Below, in pieces: positions 22,941-35,360 of a stretch of 64,000 bases of DNA. Origin of the DNA: Tridacna crocea (taxonomy: Eukaryota > Mollusca > Bivalvia > Cardiida > Cardiidae); contig OX031065.1 of the NCBI GenBank assembly GCA_943736015.1, positions 37,710,427 to 37,774,426 of the forward strand. The letters are read 5' to 3'. Position numbers and translations under genes: made by a program. The notes under the pieces were generated by a model. The model was not told the DNA's origin, did no database searches, and was given only the letters and a program-made list of their open reading frames with translations. How positions within the stretch are numbered: position 1 is the first letter of the stretch; every line of letters starts with the position of its first letter.

Positions 22941-25900
22941 TCATGTGCAGGGATATTTTTGTACAAACAACTTATAAACATTAACTGTAACAAACATTAC
23001 TGCCGCACCAATTGCTGATCCAAGCTGGGTCAAAGCACCACACCACAATAAGGCTTTTCTTCCTTCAACTCTGAAAAGTGTTGCTATTGTGACCTTTGTG
23101 AAGGTCAGGAGAAGATAAACAAGGACATATGCAGCAACCTAAACAAAAAGAAATCAAAAAAGATTTTAATAATTCTTCAGCTTGTACAGTACAACTCAAC
23201 GCTTTACCAGACAACATAATTTTAGACTTTTAGACCAAACTGAAAGCATTAGAAGACAACAAATCTAAAGTGACTCAAAGATTGTAACTTGTTTTTGGAA
23301 GGGTAGAAAACATTGGGGTAAAAGAAGAAAATGCTGGTTACCAGCATATTCTCCTTTTTCCACAATGTTTTCATAAGGCCTCTTTCCCAGGTTCGGGTTT
23401 GTGTAGTACAGAATTAATGGAAAATATTTACATGTGCATGTTAACCCCTTGAGAGCAAAATAAAACTAGAGCTATCACTCAACGTGATCATACCCCCCAC
23501 CAGCTCCTTGCCACCAAACAGGTCTTTGTCACAGAATGCAGAATGGTTGAGTACAAAAGTAAGAGTTGAACATGAGCGGCAAATTGTCGCAAGATACGCC
23601 TGTTTTACCCCAAGTTGTTAAGCTGGGGCATACACCAGACCAAATTCAAGTATGAAAAACAACAAAGGGCAATAACTCAAAAATTAAGCAAGCAAGAGTT
23701 ATAATTCCTATGCACTGCACCCCCCCTTGATGAGATCTATCCATCCATGAAATTTCATAACCCTAGGTAGTATAGTTTTGGAGATACGCTCCGGACAAAA
23801 TTCAAGTATGAAAAACAACAAAGGGCAATAACTCAAAAATTAAGCAAGCAGGAGTTATGATTCCTATGCACTGCACTCCCCCTTCATGAGATCTATCCAC
23901 CCATGAAATTTCATAACCCTAGCTAGTATAGTTTTGGAGATATTCACAAGACCAATTTCAAGTATTAAAAACGACAAAGGGCAATAACTCAACAAGAGGG
24001 CCAAGATGGCCGTGGATCGCTCACCTGAATTTTTGAGATGACCATAGTCTATTTTTTTTTTTTCTTTTTTAGCGTTGAAACATTGGAACCAAATTTATAA
24101 TTTTGCCAAGCAATTTTCAAAAGGTCACCTGTAAAAGTCATTTCGAAATCTGACCATCAGTTTCAAAAAGAAGAATTTTTAAGAATTCTTCATTTCTGTA
24201 TAAGAGCAAGTAACCCCCATCCACGAGAGCCATGTTTCTTGATGGATCAAAATTTATGAACAAGTTTTGAAAAGGGTCACCCAAGGAACATCTCTCTGAA
24301 ATTATTTCAAAATCTGACCAGGGGTTTCAGAGAAAGAGAATTTTAAAGAATTTCATCATGTCCGTATAGTGCAAGTAGCCCCCATTCACAAGAGCCATGT
24401 TTCTTGACGGATCAAAATTATATGTACAGCTTTTGGAAAGGGTCACCCAAGGAACATCTCTGTCAGATTATTTTAAAATCTGACCACGGGTTTCAGAGAA
24501 GAAGAATTTTCAAGAATTTCTTCATTTCCATCTAGTGCAAGTAGCCCCCATTCACTAGAGCCATGTTTCTTGGCCAATCAAAATTTCGCGAACAATTTTA
24601 GAAAAGGGTCACCCAAGGAATATCTCTGTGAAATTATTTCAAAATCTGGCCAGCGGTTTCAGAGAAGAAGAATTTTTAAGAATTTCTTCATTTCTGTATA
24701 GTGCAAGAAGCCCCCATTCACCAGAGCCATGTTTCTTGACGGATCAAAATTTCGCGAACAATTTTTGAAAAGGGTCACCCAAGGAACATCTCTGTGAAAT
24801 TATTTTAAAATCTGGCCAGCGGTTTCAGAGAAGAAGAATTTTTAAGAATTTCTTCATTTCTGTATAGTGCAAGTAGCCCCCATTCACCAGAGCCATGTTT
24901 CTCGACCAATCAAAATTTCGCGAACAATTTTTGAAAAGGGTCACCCAATGAACATCTCTGTGAAATTATTTCAAAATCTGACCAGCGGTTTCAGAGAAGA
25001 AGATTTTTTAAGAATTCCTTCATTGCTGTACAGTGCAAGAAGCCCCCATTCACCAGAGCCACATTTTTTGACTAATCAAAATTTCACGAACAATTTTTGA
25101 AAAGGGTCACCCAAGGAACATATCTGTGAAATTATTTCAAAATCCGACCAGCGGTTTCAGAGGAGAAGATTTTTAAAGAATTCCTTCATTTCTGTATAGT
25201 GCAAGAAGCCCCCATTCACCAGAGCCACATTTTTTGACGAATCAAAATTTCACGAACAATTTTTGAAAAGGGTCACCCAAGGAACATATCTGTGAAATTA
25301 TTTTAAAATCCAACCAGCGGTTTCAGAGGAGAAGATTTTTAAAGAATTTGCTAAAAAATTCCATTTGGTTGCCATGGCAACCAGAGTTTTTGATGGAATC
25401 AAATTCTGTGAACAATTTTAAAGAGGACCTCCCAAGGAACATTCCTGCCAAGTTTGGTCCAAATCTGCCCAGCGGTTTAGGAGGAGTTGATGTTTAAAGA
25501 ATTGTTGACGACGCACGACGGACGACGGACTACGCACGACGGACACCGGGTGATCCTAAAAGCTCCCCTTGAGCACGTTGTGCTCAGGTGAGCTAAAAAT
25601 TAAGCGAGCAGGAGTTATGATTCCTGTGCAATGCACTCTCCCTTGGTAAGATCTATCCAGCCATGAAATTTCATAACCGTAGCTAGTATAGTTTTGGAGA
25701 TACGCTCCGGACCAAATTCAAGTATTAAAAATGACAAAGGGCAATAACTCAAAAATTAAGCAAGCAAGAGTTATAATTCTTAAGCACTGCACTCCCCCTT
25801 GGTGAGATCTATCCACCCATGAAATTTCATAACCCTAGCTAGTATAGTTTTGGAGATACGCTCTGGACAAAATTCAAGTATAAAAAAAAACAACAAAGGG

Positions 25901-28900
25901 CAATAACTCAAAAATTAAGCTAGCAAGAGTTATGATTCCTGTGCACTGCACTCCCCCTCGATGAGATCTATCCACCCATGAAATTTCATAACCCTAGCTT
26001 GTATAGTTTTGGAGATATGCTCCGGACAAAATTCTAGTATGAAAAAGAAATTTGTCCAGAATCATCAAAGGGCCATAACTCCATGAAACCTAAATATACC
26101 ATAACCAAAATAGGATATGCACATCTCTGCTTTATACTGAGTCTATCTGTGTAGTTTGAACCAAATCTGTCCAACAGTTGATGAGAAAAAGAGCGGACAA
26201 GAAATTTCATGAAAGGGCCATAACTCAGTGAAAAATCAATGAACCATAACCAACATTTCATATGCACATCTGTGCCTGATACTGAGTTTACCTGTGAAGT
26301 TTGAATAAAATTCGTCCAGTAGTTTATGAGAAATAGAGCGGACAAAAAGCTACAGACCAACCAACCGACGGACCGACCGACAAGCTGACTCCTATATACC
26401 CCCCAAAACAGAGTTTTGGGGGGTATAATTACCGGTAATAGTGATATTCAGATTAGAATTAAGATCCCTCTAAAAGCAATTTGAAGGATACTTTTCTCGG
26501 TGGTGTCTAAGCAAATCAAAAAGGGTGACTCAAAAATCAGATTGTGCATTTTGCTCTGTCTAGTCCTGATCTACACTTGCCAAAAATGCAACTTAAAGTG
26601 GCTTTAACTCTTAACCATACAGCAAAATTTTACACTGTTCTTTGAAAGTTTTTTGCTTGTAAAAATGCTAACTATTTTTCCTTACATGTTTTTAACGAAT
26701 CAGAATTTTGCAAATAAATTCTGGGATAGGCCACCCAAGGACCATTTCCTGAACAAGAGCAATTGTGCCCAATAGTTGCTAAAATATTAAGTCTAACAAA
26801 AGCACCACATGCACGCGCCAACAATTGGCTGTTGGATAATGGATTGTAAGTTAGGATGTTGGATAATGGATAGCAAGTTCAAATTCTAAAAAGGGGCTTA
26901 ATTTGGACAAAATGATTTTAGAGTTACCTGCCCTTGTTGTATGGGTTGTTCTTTTACTAGTGAAAGTTCAAATACATGTACATGTGTTGAGTGGGAGCCG
27001 AGATAAAACATGTCAAATATTTTGCACGACAACAATACAGACAGCAACAGGGCTATGACAATACCTCAATGTTTTCTTCAAAAACAGCCAGGCTAAAAAA
27101 CGGGCATAATATAAGGAAAATTTCTGTGAAATTATTTCAAAATCTGACAAGTAGTCTAAGAGAAGAAGAATTTTAAAAAAATTCTTTAAGTCCATAAACC
27201 CCCCCCCCCCCCTTTCATAATTGCCATATTTTTCAAAAGATCAAAATTTCACAAACACATTTTGGAAAGGGTAACATAAGAAAAAATTCTGTGAAATTAT
27301 TTCAAAATCTGACAGGTCTCAGAGAAGATTTTAAAAAAATGTCTTAGAAAATTCCATTTGAAGGAATCAAATTCTGTGAACAATCGTTAAAAAGGTCACC
27401 TCCCAAGAAACATTCCAGCCATGTTTGGTCCAAAGTAGCCCAGGGGTTTAGGATGAGAAGATGTTAAAAGAATTGTTGACAATGCACAAGTAAAAAGAGC
27501 TCCCTCTCCCATCACTGCCCTGTTTTTTGATGGATTAAAATTTCGCAAGCAATTTTTGAAAAGGGCTACCGAAGTAACATTTCTGTGAAATTATTTCAAA
27601 ATCTGATCAGGGGTTTCAGGAGAAAATTCCAAGGAGCATTCCAGCAAAGTTCGGTCCCATGGTCCAAATTGGCTCTGTGGTTCAGGAGGAGAAGATGTTT
27701 AAAGACTTAAAAAAGCAGACACCACATAAGTGCAAAGAGCCCCCCCCCCCCCCCCCCCCCCTCCAACTACGACCATGTTATTCCATGTATCAAAATTTCG
27801 CAAACAACTTTTGAAAAGGGTCACTCAAGGAACATTTCTGAAATTATTTCAAAATCTGACCAGCGGTGAAGATTTTTAAAGAATTTCTTACAAAGTTCCA
27901 TTTGGTAGCTACGGCAACCAGTGTTTTTGATAAAATCAAATTCTGTGAACAACTTTTAAAGAGGACCTCCAAAGGAACATTCCAGCCACGTTTGGTCCAA
28001 ATTGGCCCTGTGGTTTAGGAGGTGGAGATGCTCAAAGACTTGTTGACGATGGATGATGTATGACAGACAACACACGACGGACACAGGGTGATCCTAAATG
28101 CTCCCCTTGAGCACCTGGTGCTCAGGTGAGCTAAAAACTATCATATATGCTACTCCAGCACATAGGCTGTAGTCAAATGGCTTGATAATTGTGTCATGTC
28201 AACCATCATGATATTAAACAGATGAAACAAGTTCATCTGTGGGTGGTTTCTTTTTGCACATTTTTCTTTCCATTTGAGCAATTCTTTCTTACTTGTTACA
28301 GGCACTGAAAGATTGTTTAAAAAAGGAAATTAATATATATATGCACTTTTATGTTATAGGTCCCGCCCCTGAATTTTTTTCTCTTTTTTAAAGGATTGGC
28401 CACACCCTACTTCCTGGAAAAAATGGTAGTCAAACTTGAAAGAAATTTGAACACAACAAACTAAATGTGACTCTTGGGCTGGGATTAATTTTGAAATTAA
28501 TTTTGAATATGTATAAAACTTGAAAAACCAACATTTTCTTTGAGTTTTTTTTAAAAGCCTTCTTTTCCATGGTTGTTAAAACTTGGGATGTTTAGCAAAG
28601 TCTTTTTGTCTCATGGTCATTAAAATTCCGCATTGTGTGGTAATGAGTTTAAGAAAAATGCACTTACTGTTAGCACTGGTCCAATAACTGTCTCCAATAG
28701 TGGTGGCTCCGGACTATACGCAGATAACAACAAAACGTAAGCTGAGATTAAACTTCCAGACAGGGTAAACAAACCAATAGCAATCACAGACTTTACAGGC
28801 ACAAAAAATGCAATGAAACAAGCCAAAGGATTGGCTATGTTAGACAATGTCACTGCTAGATGGTAGGTCTGAGATCCATAGGGTAGACATGCAAATGACT

Positions 28901-29858
28901 GAACTGATGGTAAAACACCATTGGTCAAAGCATTCACCCATCCAATCAGAATCAAGTACAACAGAAATAGTCTCATAGACATTTTACGTTGGGTATTTTG
29001 AGATTCTTCAACTTCTCGTCTTCTGTGACTTTTTGGAGATTCTTCATCATTTAAATCTGCTGGGTTTATAAACTTATCCCTACTGGAGGCTGCATTGTCT
29101 ATATTTAGTTCATAAGAGTCTATTTCTGACTTCTGACTTGAATCGGGGGAGATACCTGTATGCTCAGATTTGCAATAAGGTAAATGATTTAGTAAAAGGA
29201 AAGCTATCCCACAAAGGACCATCATGGCAAATATAAAGAGAAAAAAGTCTTTCACAGGAAATAGTGCAGGCAAGTAGACTGCTTGTATACTATATTCTGT
29301 AACATTGGTGGTGATGTTTGTGACACTTGTATTGACACATTCTGTCTGTCCAACACCTTGCCCCAGGGATACCAGACTTGGTACAAGGCCACTAAAACCT
29401 TCACCTATATAGTAGGATGTCATATACTCTGTCTTGAAACTGTTCATGAAAGGCAAGAAAACAACAGATGATGTACAGTCAACAAGTGATAAAAAGAACA
29501 TAAGAGTCAATAAAGCTGTGCTGTGTTCCACTCCACCAATATAGGTTGTCTTTTGCCAGAGAAAGGCCATCAGTAAAGAGGCTATAGATCCCACAACCAC
29601 CATCAAATAGACAGCAGGTCTTTCTTTAACCACTTTAGGAAATAGCAGGTGCCCTATTGTATAGGTTATAGGGCCAATATTGGCTATCTGGATGATGACT
29701 GTCATGTACGAAGGGAGATTCCAGCCCTCTGGTAGCTGATCCACCAATATGGGGAGTTCCACCCATATCCCATTGATGGCAATCCATGACCCCATACCAA
29801 ATACAATAATGATGAGGCATACCAGAAGTTTAACATCTTTGCAGCAATTGGTAACCAT
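22941..29858 (-). CDS. SLC52A3: Riboflavin transporter, SLC52/RFVT family, two coding exons
   Basis: Coding exon 1 is 29858-28668 (exon begins 29869) and exon 2 is 23138-22941; the junction is phase 0 with a GTAAGTG donor and TTTAG acceptor. The product is 462 aa, close to the usual ~450-470. It has the family start GMGSWIAINGIWVELP (residues 21-36), LPEGW near 42, a QIANIGP helix, about 11 hydrophobic segments, a Ser/Lys-rich central loop, and the C-terminal ALLWCGALTQLGSAIGA block in exon 2. RFVT proteins take up riboflavin across the plasma membrane. An upstream in-frame ATG at 29894 exists, but an acceptor (CTCAATACAG) lies between it and 29858, so the downstream ATG is preferred. Any 5' non-coding exon was not located. 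The intron 23139-28667 is filled with nested repeats. RFVT3 versus RFVT2 cannot be decided from invertebrate sequence. Confidence 0.93.
23196..23416 (+). mobile_element. TTAA hairpin element, family A
   Basis: Left end TCAA, right end TTAA; inside the SLC52A3 intron just beyond exon 2. Confidence 0.85.
23466..26427 (+). mobile_element. CCCCCC-hairpin element with 156-bp tandem core, interrupted
   Basis: Begins CTAGAGCTATCACTCAACG then TGATCATACCCCCC, and ends in a strong hairpin (ACCCCCCAAAAC...GTTTTGGGGGGT). The core is a 156-bp unit (CAAAGGGCAATAACTC...) with unit starts at 23663, 23819, 23975, 25735 and 25894. The large gap is the pearl-like insertion at 23993-25596. No coding capacity. 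In the SLC52A3 intron. Confidence 0.85.
23993..25596 (+). mobile_element. Pearl/Helitron-like element with 166-bp tandem core
   Basis: 1604 bp. Starts CAAGAGGGCCAAGATGGCC and ends with hairpin GAGCACGTTGTGCTC, AGGTGAG, CTAA. The core is a 166-bp unit repeated about seven times (markers at 24213, 24378, 24544, 24710, 24876, 25042, 25208). Near the 3' end lies an ACGACGGACGACGG-type run. It interrupts the 156-bp array without a target duplication. Confidence 0.88.
26700..28134 (+). mobile_element. Pearl/Helitron-like element, degenerate
   Basis: Diverged units of the 166-bp core (AATTATTTCAAAATCTGA...) with long C runs at 27200 and 27740, ending in hairpin GAGCACCTGGTGCTC and AGGTGAGCTAA. 5' end not identifiable. 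Confidence 0.75.
28430..28652 (+). mobile_element. TTAA hairpin element, family A, degenerate
   Basis: Only traces of the flanks remain (GTGTGGTAATGAG before 28652). It ends 16 bp from the donor site of SLC52A3 exon 1. Confidence 0.5.
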
Positions 29859-29898
29859 TGTTTGTGATCCTGTATTGAGAAAAACAGATGACATACTT

Positions 29899-30118
29899 TT
29901 AACCCTTTACCAAACGTGAAATTTTAGATTGGTCCATATTGAAAGCACTTGCACACGACAAAATAAATGAACAGAAATTTGTTTTAGGAAGGAAAGAAAA
30001 CATTGTGGGAAAAGGAGTAAAATGCTGGTTACCAGCATTTTCTCCTTTTCCCACAATGTTTTCAAAAGGCTTCTTTCACAGAGGTGTTAAAAGCAGGGAT
30101 TGTAGGGTAAAGGGTTAG
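29899..30118 (+). mobile_element. TTAA hairpin element, family A
   Basis: 220 bp with a strong hairpin (one extra base in the left arm). It sits 30 bp from the SLC52A3 acceptor at 29869-29870, so the branch-point zone lies between element and exon. Confidence 0.9.
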
Positions 30119-30297
30119 ATAAAATTGAAAACATTTGCAGACAACAGATCAATCTTTTCTACAATACATGTAATATCTTTCTTTTCTCTTTTCCCACAAG
30201 GTTTTTGTCAGCCTATTTCGTATGAACCTGGAAAGAAGAGGTTGTTTAGTACAGATTTGAACAAATTCAACCGCAAAATATACATTTTATATATAAA

Positions 30298-32320
30298 CAA
30301 GAGGGCCATGATGGCCCTGAAATCGCTCACCTGAGTTTATTGACCAAACATGCACTATCTAGTTTCCCAGTGACCTAGTTTTTTATCAGACATTACCCAT
30401 CATCAAACACTTTTGAGATATCAGTAAGACAAACATTCTGGCCAAGTTTCATGAGTATTGGACTGAAAATGTGGCCTCTACAGTGTACAAAAGGTTTTTC
30501 TAAGATTTCATCAAGTGACCTAGTTTTGGACCCGACAAATACCCATTATCAAACTCTTTTGAGACATCACCAAAACAAACATTCTGACCAAGTCTGAAGA
30601 GTATCAGGCAGAAAATGTAGCCTCTGGAGTGTACACAAGGTTTTTCTAATATTTGACCCATTGACCTAGTTTTTGACTCCACATGACCCATTTTCAAACT
30701 CATTCAAAGTATCACCAGGACAAATATTATGAACAAGTTTTAGGAGTATCGGACTGAAAATGTGTCCTCCAGAGCATACAAAAGGTGTTTATAACATTTG
30801 ACCTATTGACCCAGTTTTTGACCCAACATGACCCATTTTCAAACTCATCCAAGATATTATAAAGGCAAACATTCTGACTAATTTTCAAGAGTGTTGGACT
30901 GAAAATGTGGCATCCAGAGCATATACAAGGTTTTTCTAAGATTTGACCTGGTGACCCAGTTTTTAACCCCCAATGACCCATTTTCAAACCTGTCTGAGAT
31001 ATCATCAAGACAAACATTCTGACCAACTTACAAGAGTTTCGGACTGAAAATGTGGCCTCTAGAGCCTACAAAAGGTTTTTCTAACATTTGACCTAGTGAC
31101 CTAGTTTTTGACCCCACATGACCCATTTTCGGTCTTGTCCGAGATATCATCCAGGCAAACATCCTGACCAACTTTCATGAGTATCCAACTGAAAATGTGG
31201 CCTCAAGAGCCTACAAAAGGTTTTTCTAAGATTTGACCTAGTGACCTAGTTTTTGACCCCACGTGACCCATTTTCAAACTCATCCATGATATCATCAAGA
31301 CAAACATCCTGACCAATTTTCATGAGTATCCAACTGAAAATGTGGCCTCTTGAGCGTACAAAAGGTTTTTCTAAGATTTGACCTAGTGACCTAGTTTTTG
31401 ACCCCACGTAACCTATTTTCAAACTTGTCCGAGATATCATCCAGACAAACATCCTGACCAACTTTCATGAGTATCCAACTGAAAATGTGGCCTCTAGAGC
31501 CTACAAAAGGTTTTTCTAAGATTTGACCTAGTGACCTAGTTTTTGACCCCACGTGACCCATTTTCAAATTCATCTGAGATATCATCCAGACAAACATCCT
31601 GACCAACTTTCATGAGTATCCGACTGAAAATGTGGCCTCTGGAGCGTACAAAAGGTTTTTCTAAGATTTGAACTGGTGACCTAGTTTTTGACCCCACGTG
31701 ACCCACTTTCGAACTCGTTCGAGATATTATCCAGACAAACATCCTGACCAACTTTCATGAGTATCCGACTGAAAATGTGGCCTCTAGAGCGTACAAAAGA
31801 GTTTTCTAAGATTTGAACTGGTGACCTAGTTTTTGACCCCACGTGACCCACTTTCGAACTCGTCCGAGATATCATCGAGAAAAACATCCTGACCAACTTT
31901 CATGAGTATCCGACTGAAAATGTGGCCTCTAGGGCGTACACAAGGTTTTTCTAAGATTTGACCTGGTGACCTAGTTTTTGACCCCACGTGACCCACTTTC
32001 GCACTCATCCGAGATATCATCGAGACAAACATCCTGACCAACTTTCATGAGTATCGGACTGAAAATGCGGCCTCTAGAGCGTACACAAGGTTTTTCTAAG
32101 ATTTGACCTAGTGACCTAGTTTTTGACCCCACATGACCCATTTTCGAACTCGTCCGAGATTTCATCGAGACAAACATCCTGACCAACTTTCATGAGTATC
32201 CGACCAAAACTGTGGCCTGTAGAGCGTACACAAGGTAAAAAGTTGACGACGGAAGACGCACGACGGACACAGCACGATCACAATAGCTCACCATGAGCAC
32301 TTCGTGCTCAGGTGAGCTAA
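30298..32320 (+). mobile_element. Pearl/Helitron-like element with 145-bp tandem core
   Basis: Starts CAAGAGGGCCATGATGGCCC, then about 13 head-to-tail units of 145 bp (GACCTAGTTTTTGACCCCAC...). Ends GCACGATCACAATAGCTC, hairpin GAGCACTTCGTGCTC, AGGTGAGCTAA. Units in the 3' half are most alike, indicating recent array growth there. Similar 71-codon minus frames every 145 bp are artefacts of the repeat. Confidence 0.9.
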
Positions 32321-32343
32321 AAAAAAAAAATGTCCATGACAAG

Positions 32344-32465
32344 TTAACCCATTACCACACAATCCCTACTTCTGACGACCCTGAGGAGAAAGCCTTTTGA
32401 AAACATTGTGAGAAATGCTTTCGATTTGGACAAGCCCAAAATATTGTTGTTTGGTAATAAGTTAA
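32344..32465 (-). mobile_element. TTAA hairpin element, family A, core deleted
   Basis: 122 bp; both TTAA ends kept, almost the whole hairpin lost. Confidence 0.85.
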
Positions 32466-32728
32466 ACATGTACATAGGCAAAGGTAAAGAGGATCTGCCA
32501 CAATTTTATATATACGAGTACGTTAAATTCAGGCCTATTTCTGATTTGACGGTAATAAGCTCTGATGTTATTTCATGATGCTTCCCGGTGCTTATAAAAT
32601 GCAGAATTCCTAACATGATATACAAAATCATTCAGACAGTTGTCAAGATCCGACTTTGCTCTTTTTTTAAACTCATGTGTAGTATTCAAATACAACAGAC
32701 TTTTGGACATTGGAGTGATAACTCTCTG

Positions 32729-32959
32729 TTAACCCATTACCACACAATCCCTACTTTTGACACCCCTGAGAAAGAAACTTATAGAAAACATTGTGGGAAA
32801 AGGAGAAAATGCTGGTAACCAGCATTTTCTCCCTTTCCCACAATGTTTTCTACCCTACACAAAACATTAATTTCAAATTTTCAGTCACTTTTATTTGGTC
32901 ATCTGCAAATGCTTTCAAATTTGACCAGTCTAAAACTTTCTCGTTTGGTAAAGAGTTAA
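32729..32959 (-). mobile_element. TTAA hairpin element, family A
   Basis: 231 bp, TTAA both ends, near-perfect hairpin. Confidence 0.93.
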
Positions 32960-33082
32960 CATGCAACAGTTCTCCATTTACAGCACAGTGTTATAGCTAT
33001 GTACATAAACAAAAGACTGGCAGAAAACAAAATATTTGTACCATTTCTAAATGGAAGGATTAAATTGTGGAAGTTCTTAGGG

Positions 33083-33950
33083 AATCGCTATCACTCAACG
33101 TGATCATACCATCCCCCCCCCACCACCACCACCACCACCAGCTCTTTGTCACAAAACAGCTCTTTGTAAAAGAATGCAGAATGGTTTGTACAAAAAAATG
33201 TGTTACAAAAAAAACTAGTGGGAATAGACTAATAGTTCTTGTACTCTACACTTCATGTTAATGTGCTCTATACATATTTGAAGTTTGAAGTCACTAGCTT
33301 TTATGCTGTGGAAGTTTACCCCAGACAAAAATCAAAAATTATAATTTACAAAGGGAAATAAATAACTCTAGAAATAGTGGGAATAGAGTTATGGTTGTTC
33401 TAAAGTGCACACTTTGCTTTATGGAGATCTAATTGTACATAAAGTTTGAAGTTACTAGCTCTGGTACTGTGCAAGTTATGCCCAGATAAAATCCAAAGTT
33501 AAAATTTAAAAAGGGCAGTAACTCGAAAAATTGTTGGAATAGAGTTATGGTTCTTGTACACTGCACTTCTCCTTAATGTGATCTAGCTGTGTGGGAATTT
33601 TTTTACTTTGGAAGTAATACCCCAAGCAAAAATCCGAAGTTAAAATTTATAGAGGGCAATGACTCGAAAAATAGTTAGAATGGAGTTATGGTTCTTGTAC
33701 AGTGCACTTCTTCTCAGTGTGATCTATCTGTGTGTGAAGTTTGAAATTACTAGCTTATATACTTTGGAAGTTATGCCCAGGACAAAAATCCAAAGTTAAA
33801 ATTTACGAAGGACAATAACTCGAAAAATAGTTGGAATAGAGTTATGGTTCTTGTACACTGCACTTCTCCTCAATGTGATCTATCTGTATATAAAGTTTGA
33901 AGTATGACTCCAGTATACCCCTCGAAGTTTTGTTTGTGGGGGGTATAAAG
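33083..33950 (+). mobile_element. CCCCCC-hairpin element with ~150-bp tandem core
   Basis: Begins ATCGCTATCACTCAACGTG then ATCATACC and a C run with (CAC)n at 33119-33140. The core unit GAATAGAGTTATGGTTCTTG recurs about five times. Ends CAGTATACCCC...GGGGGGTATA. Confidence 0.8.
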
Positions 33951-34231
33951 CTAGGCAAATAGTGAAAAATAATGATCCACAGTTTTTCTCCATTTTCTTA
34001 CAATGTTTTCAACAGCTGACTTCCTAAGAGTTGTAAAAAGTTGTGATCTGACACTAGGTTAACCCTTGAAGTGCCCGTAAGCCAAGCTGACATAACTCAG
34101 TTTAGGATAAAATCCACAACTGTGATTTCACTGCTGCTTATCTATAGTGTTTCAAAGATTAGTCTGCATGTTTTGTGCAGTCTGATCTTAATCTTCACTG
34201 CTCACAAAGACAACTATTGCCATGAAAGTGG

Positions 34232-34396
34232 AATAAAAATGACTGAAAATTTAAAATTTGTCTTATGAAGGGTAGAAAACATTGTGGGAAAAGGAGAAAA
34301 TGCTGGTTACCAGCATTTTCTCCTTTTGCCACAATGTTTTCTAAAGGCTTCTTTCTCAGGTTCGTCAAAAGTAGGGATTGTGTGGTAATGGGTTAG
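34232..34396 (+). mobile_element. TTAA hairpin element, family A, left-truncated
   Basis: Intact hairpin and right flank, ending GGTTAG. Confidence 0.87.
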
Positions 34397-34447
34397 GGGT
34401 TAACCTTTTACTACATGACACACTTTTGCACTTTTTACATAAGACAC

Positions 34448-34670
34448 TTAACTCTTTACCCACACTATCCGACTTTTAATGACCCTGTGAAAGAAGCCGT
34501 CTGAAAACATTGTGGGGAAAAGGAGAAAATGCTGATAGATAAGCATTTTCTCCTTTCCCACAATGTTCTCTTCCCTTCCAAAAATGAAATTTTAAATTTT
34601 CAACCATTTTTATTTTGTCGTCTGTAAATGCTTTCGATTTGGATCAGCCTAAAATTTTGTCATTTATTAA
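34448..34670 (-). mobile_element. TTAA hairpin element, family A
   Basis: 223 bp, TTAA both ends, hairpin loop altered (CTGATAGATAAGC). Confidence 0.88.
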
Positions 34671-34687
34671 ATCTGAGAAATGATCAT

Positions 34688-34875
34688 CTAAAAATAGAAT
34701 GTGTCTCCCGTTGGTGTCAACTTTGGCTGTAGTAAATCTCTAATTTCTCGTGTTGCGGATGGTTTTCGACTACTGAGGTTTTATGAATGAAAATTAAAAG
34801 GCTTTGGGAGTATAAGGATGATTTTTTTGCATTTTTGTAAAATTTTTGACCCAAAATCTGAAGGGCCACCTTTAA
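34688..34875 (+). repeat. 3' end of the AGGTGG/TTAA repeat
   Basis: Matches the last ~190 bp of 55448-55990, ending GGGCCACCTTTAA. Confidence 0.75.
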
Positions 34876-34943
34876 AGAGTTCAAGGCAGAATTTTTTGAA
34901 GTTTACTGCACCACCATACCAGATACATGTGTACACTTTCGTC

Positions 34944-35137
34944 TTAACCACACAATCCTTTTAACGACCCGGGGGATGAGGCCTTTTGAAAACAGCATGG
35001 GAAAAGGAGAAAATGCTCTTTTCACACAATTTTTTTTCTCCTATCAAAGATAAATTTTCTCATCTGAGTTACATTAAAATGTCTCCAAATGCTTCAGTTT
35101 AGAAAGTCTACTTTTTTGTCATGTGGTAAAGAGTTAA
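34944..35137 (-). mobile_element. TTAA hairpin element, family A, reduced
   Basis: 194 bp, TTAA at both ends; central hairpin mostly deleted. Confidence 0.8.
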
Positions 35138-35197
35138 AAATACAACTTCAGTGAACTTTTTTATAATATTCATCTTACAGAATCATGGAGTAATCTG

Positions 35198-35360
35198 TAT
35201 TGGTAACTGAAAAGATGAAATTTGTCTTTCATAGAGTAGAAAACAATATGAGAAAAGGAGAAAATGCTGGTTAACATCATTTTCTCCTTTTCCCCCAATG
35301 TTTTTGATAGCCATCTTCCTCAAGGTCGCTTAAAATCAGGATTGTCTGGTAAAGAGTCAA
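35198..35360 (+). mobile_element. TTAA hairpin element, family A, left-truncated
   Basis: Hairpin recognisable (GAGAAAATGCTGGTTAACATC), right end AAGAGTCAA. Confidence 0.75.

Noticed and set aside
23466..26427. Regular repeats resembling a CRISPR array
   Set aside because: Units are 145-166 bp head-to-tail with no short repeat/unique spacer pattern, in an intron-bearing eukaryotic genome.
28620..29894. Longer start for the riboflavin transporter at 29894
   Set aside because: A splice acceptor (CTCAATACAG) lies between 29894 and the ATG at 29858, and the family N-terminus begins right after the latter.
31246..32186. Series of similar 71-codon minus-strand frames
   Set aside because: They recur every 145 bp, the period of the tandem core; 145 is not divisible by three, so each is an isolated shadow of the repeat, not a gene family.
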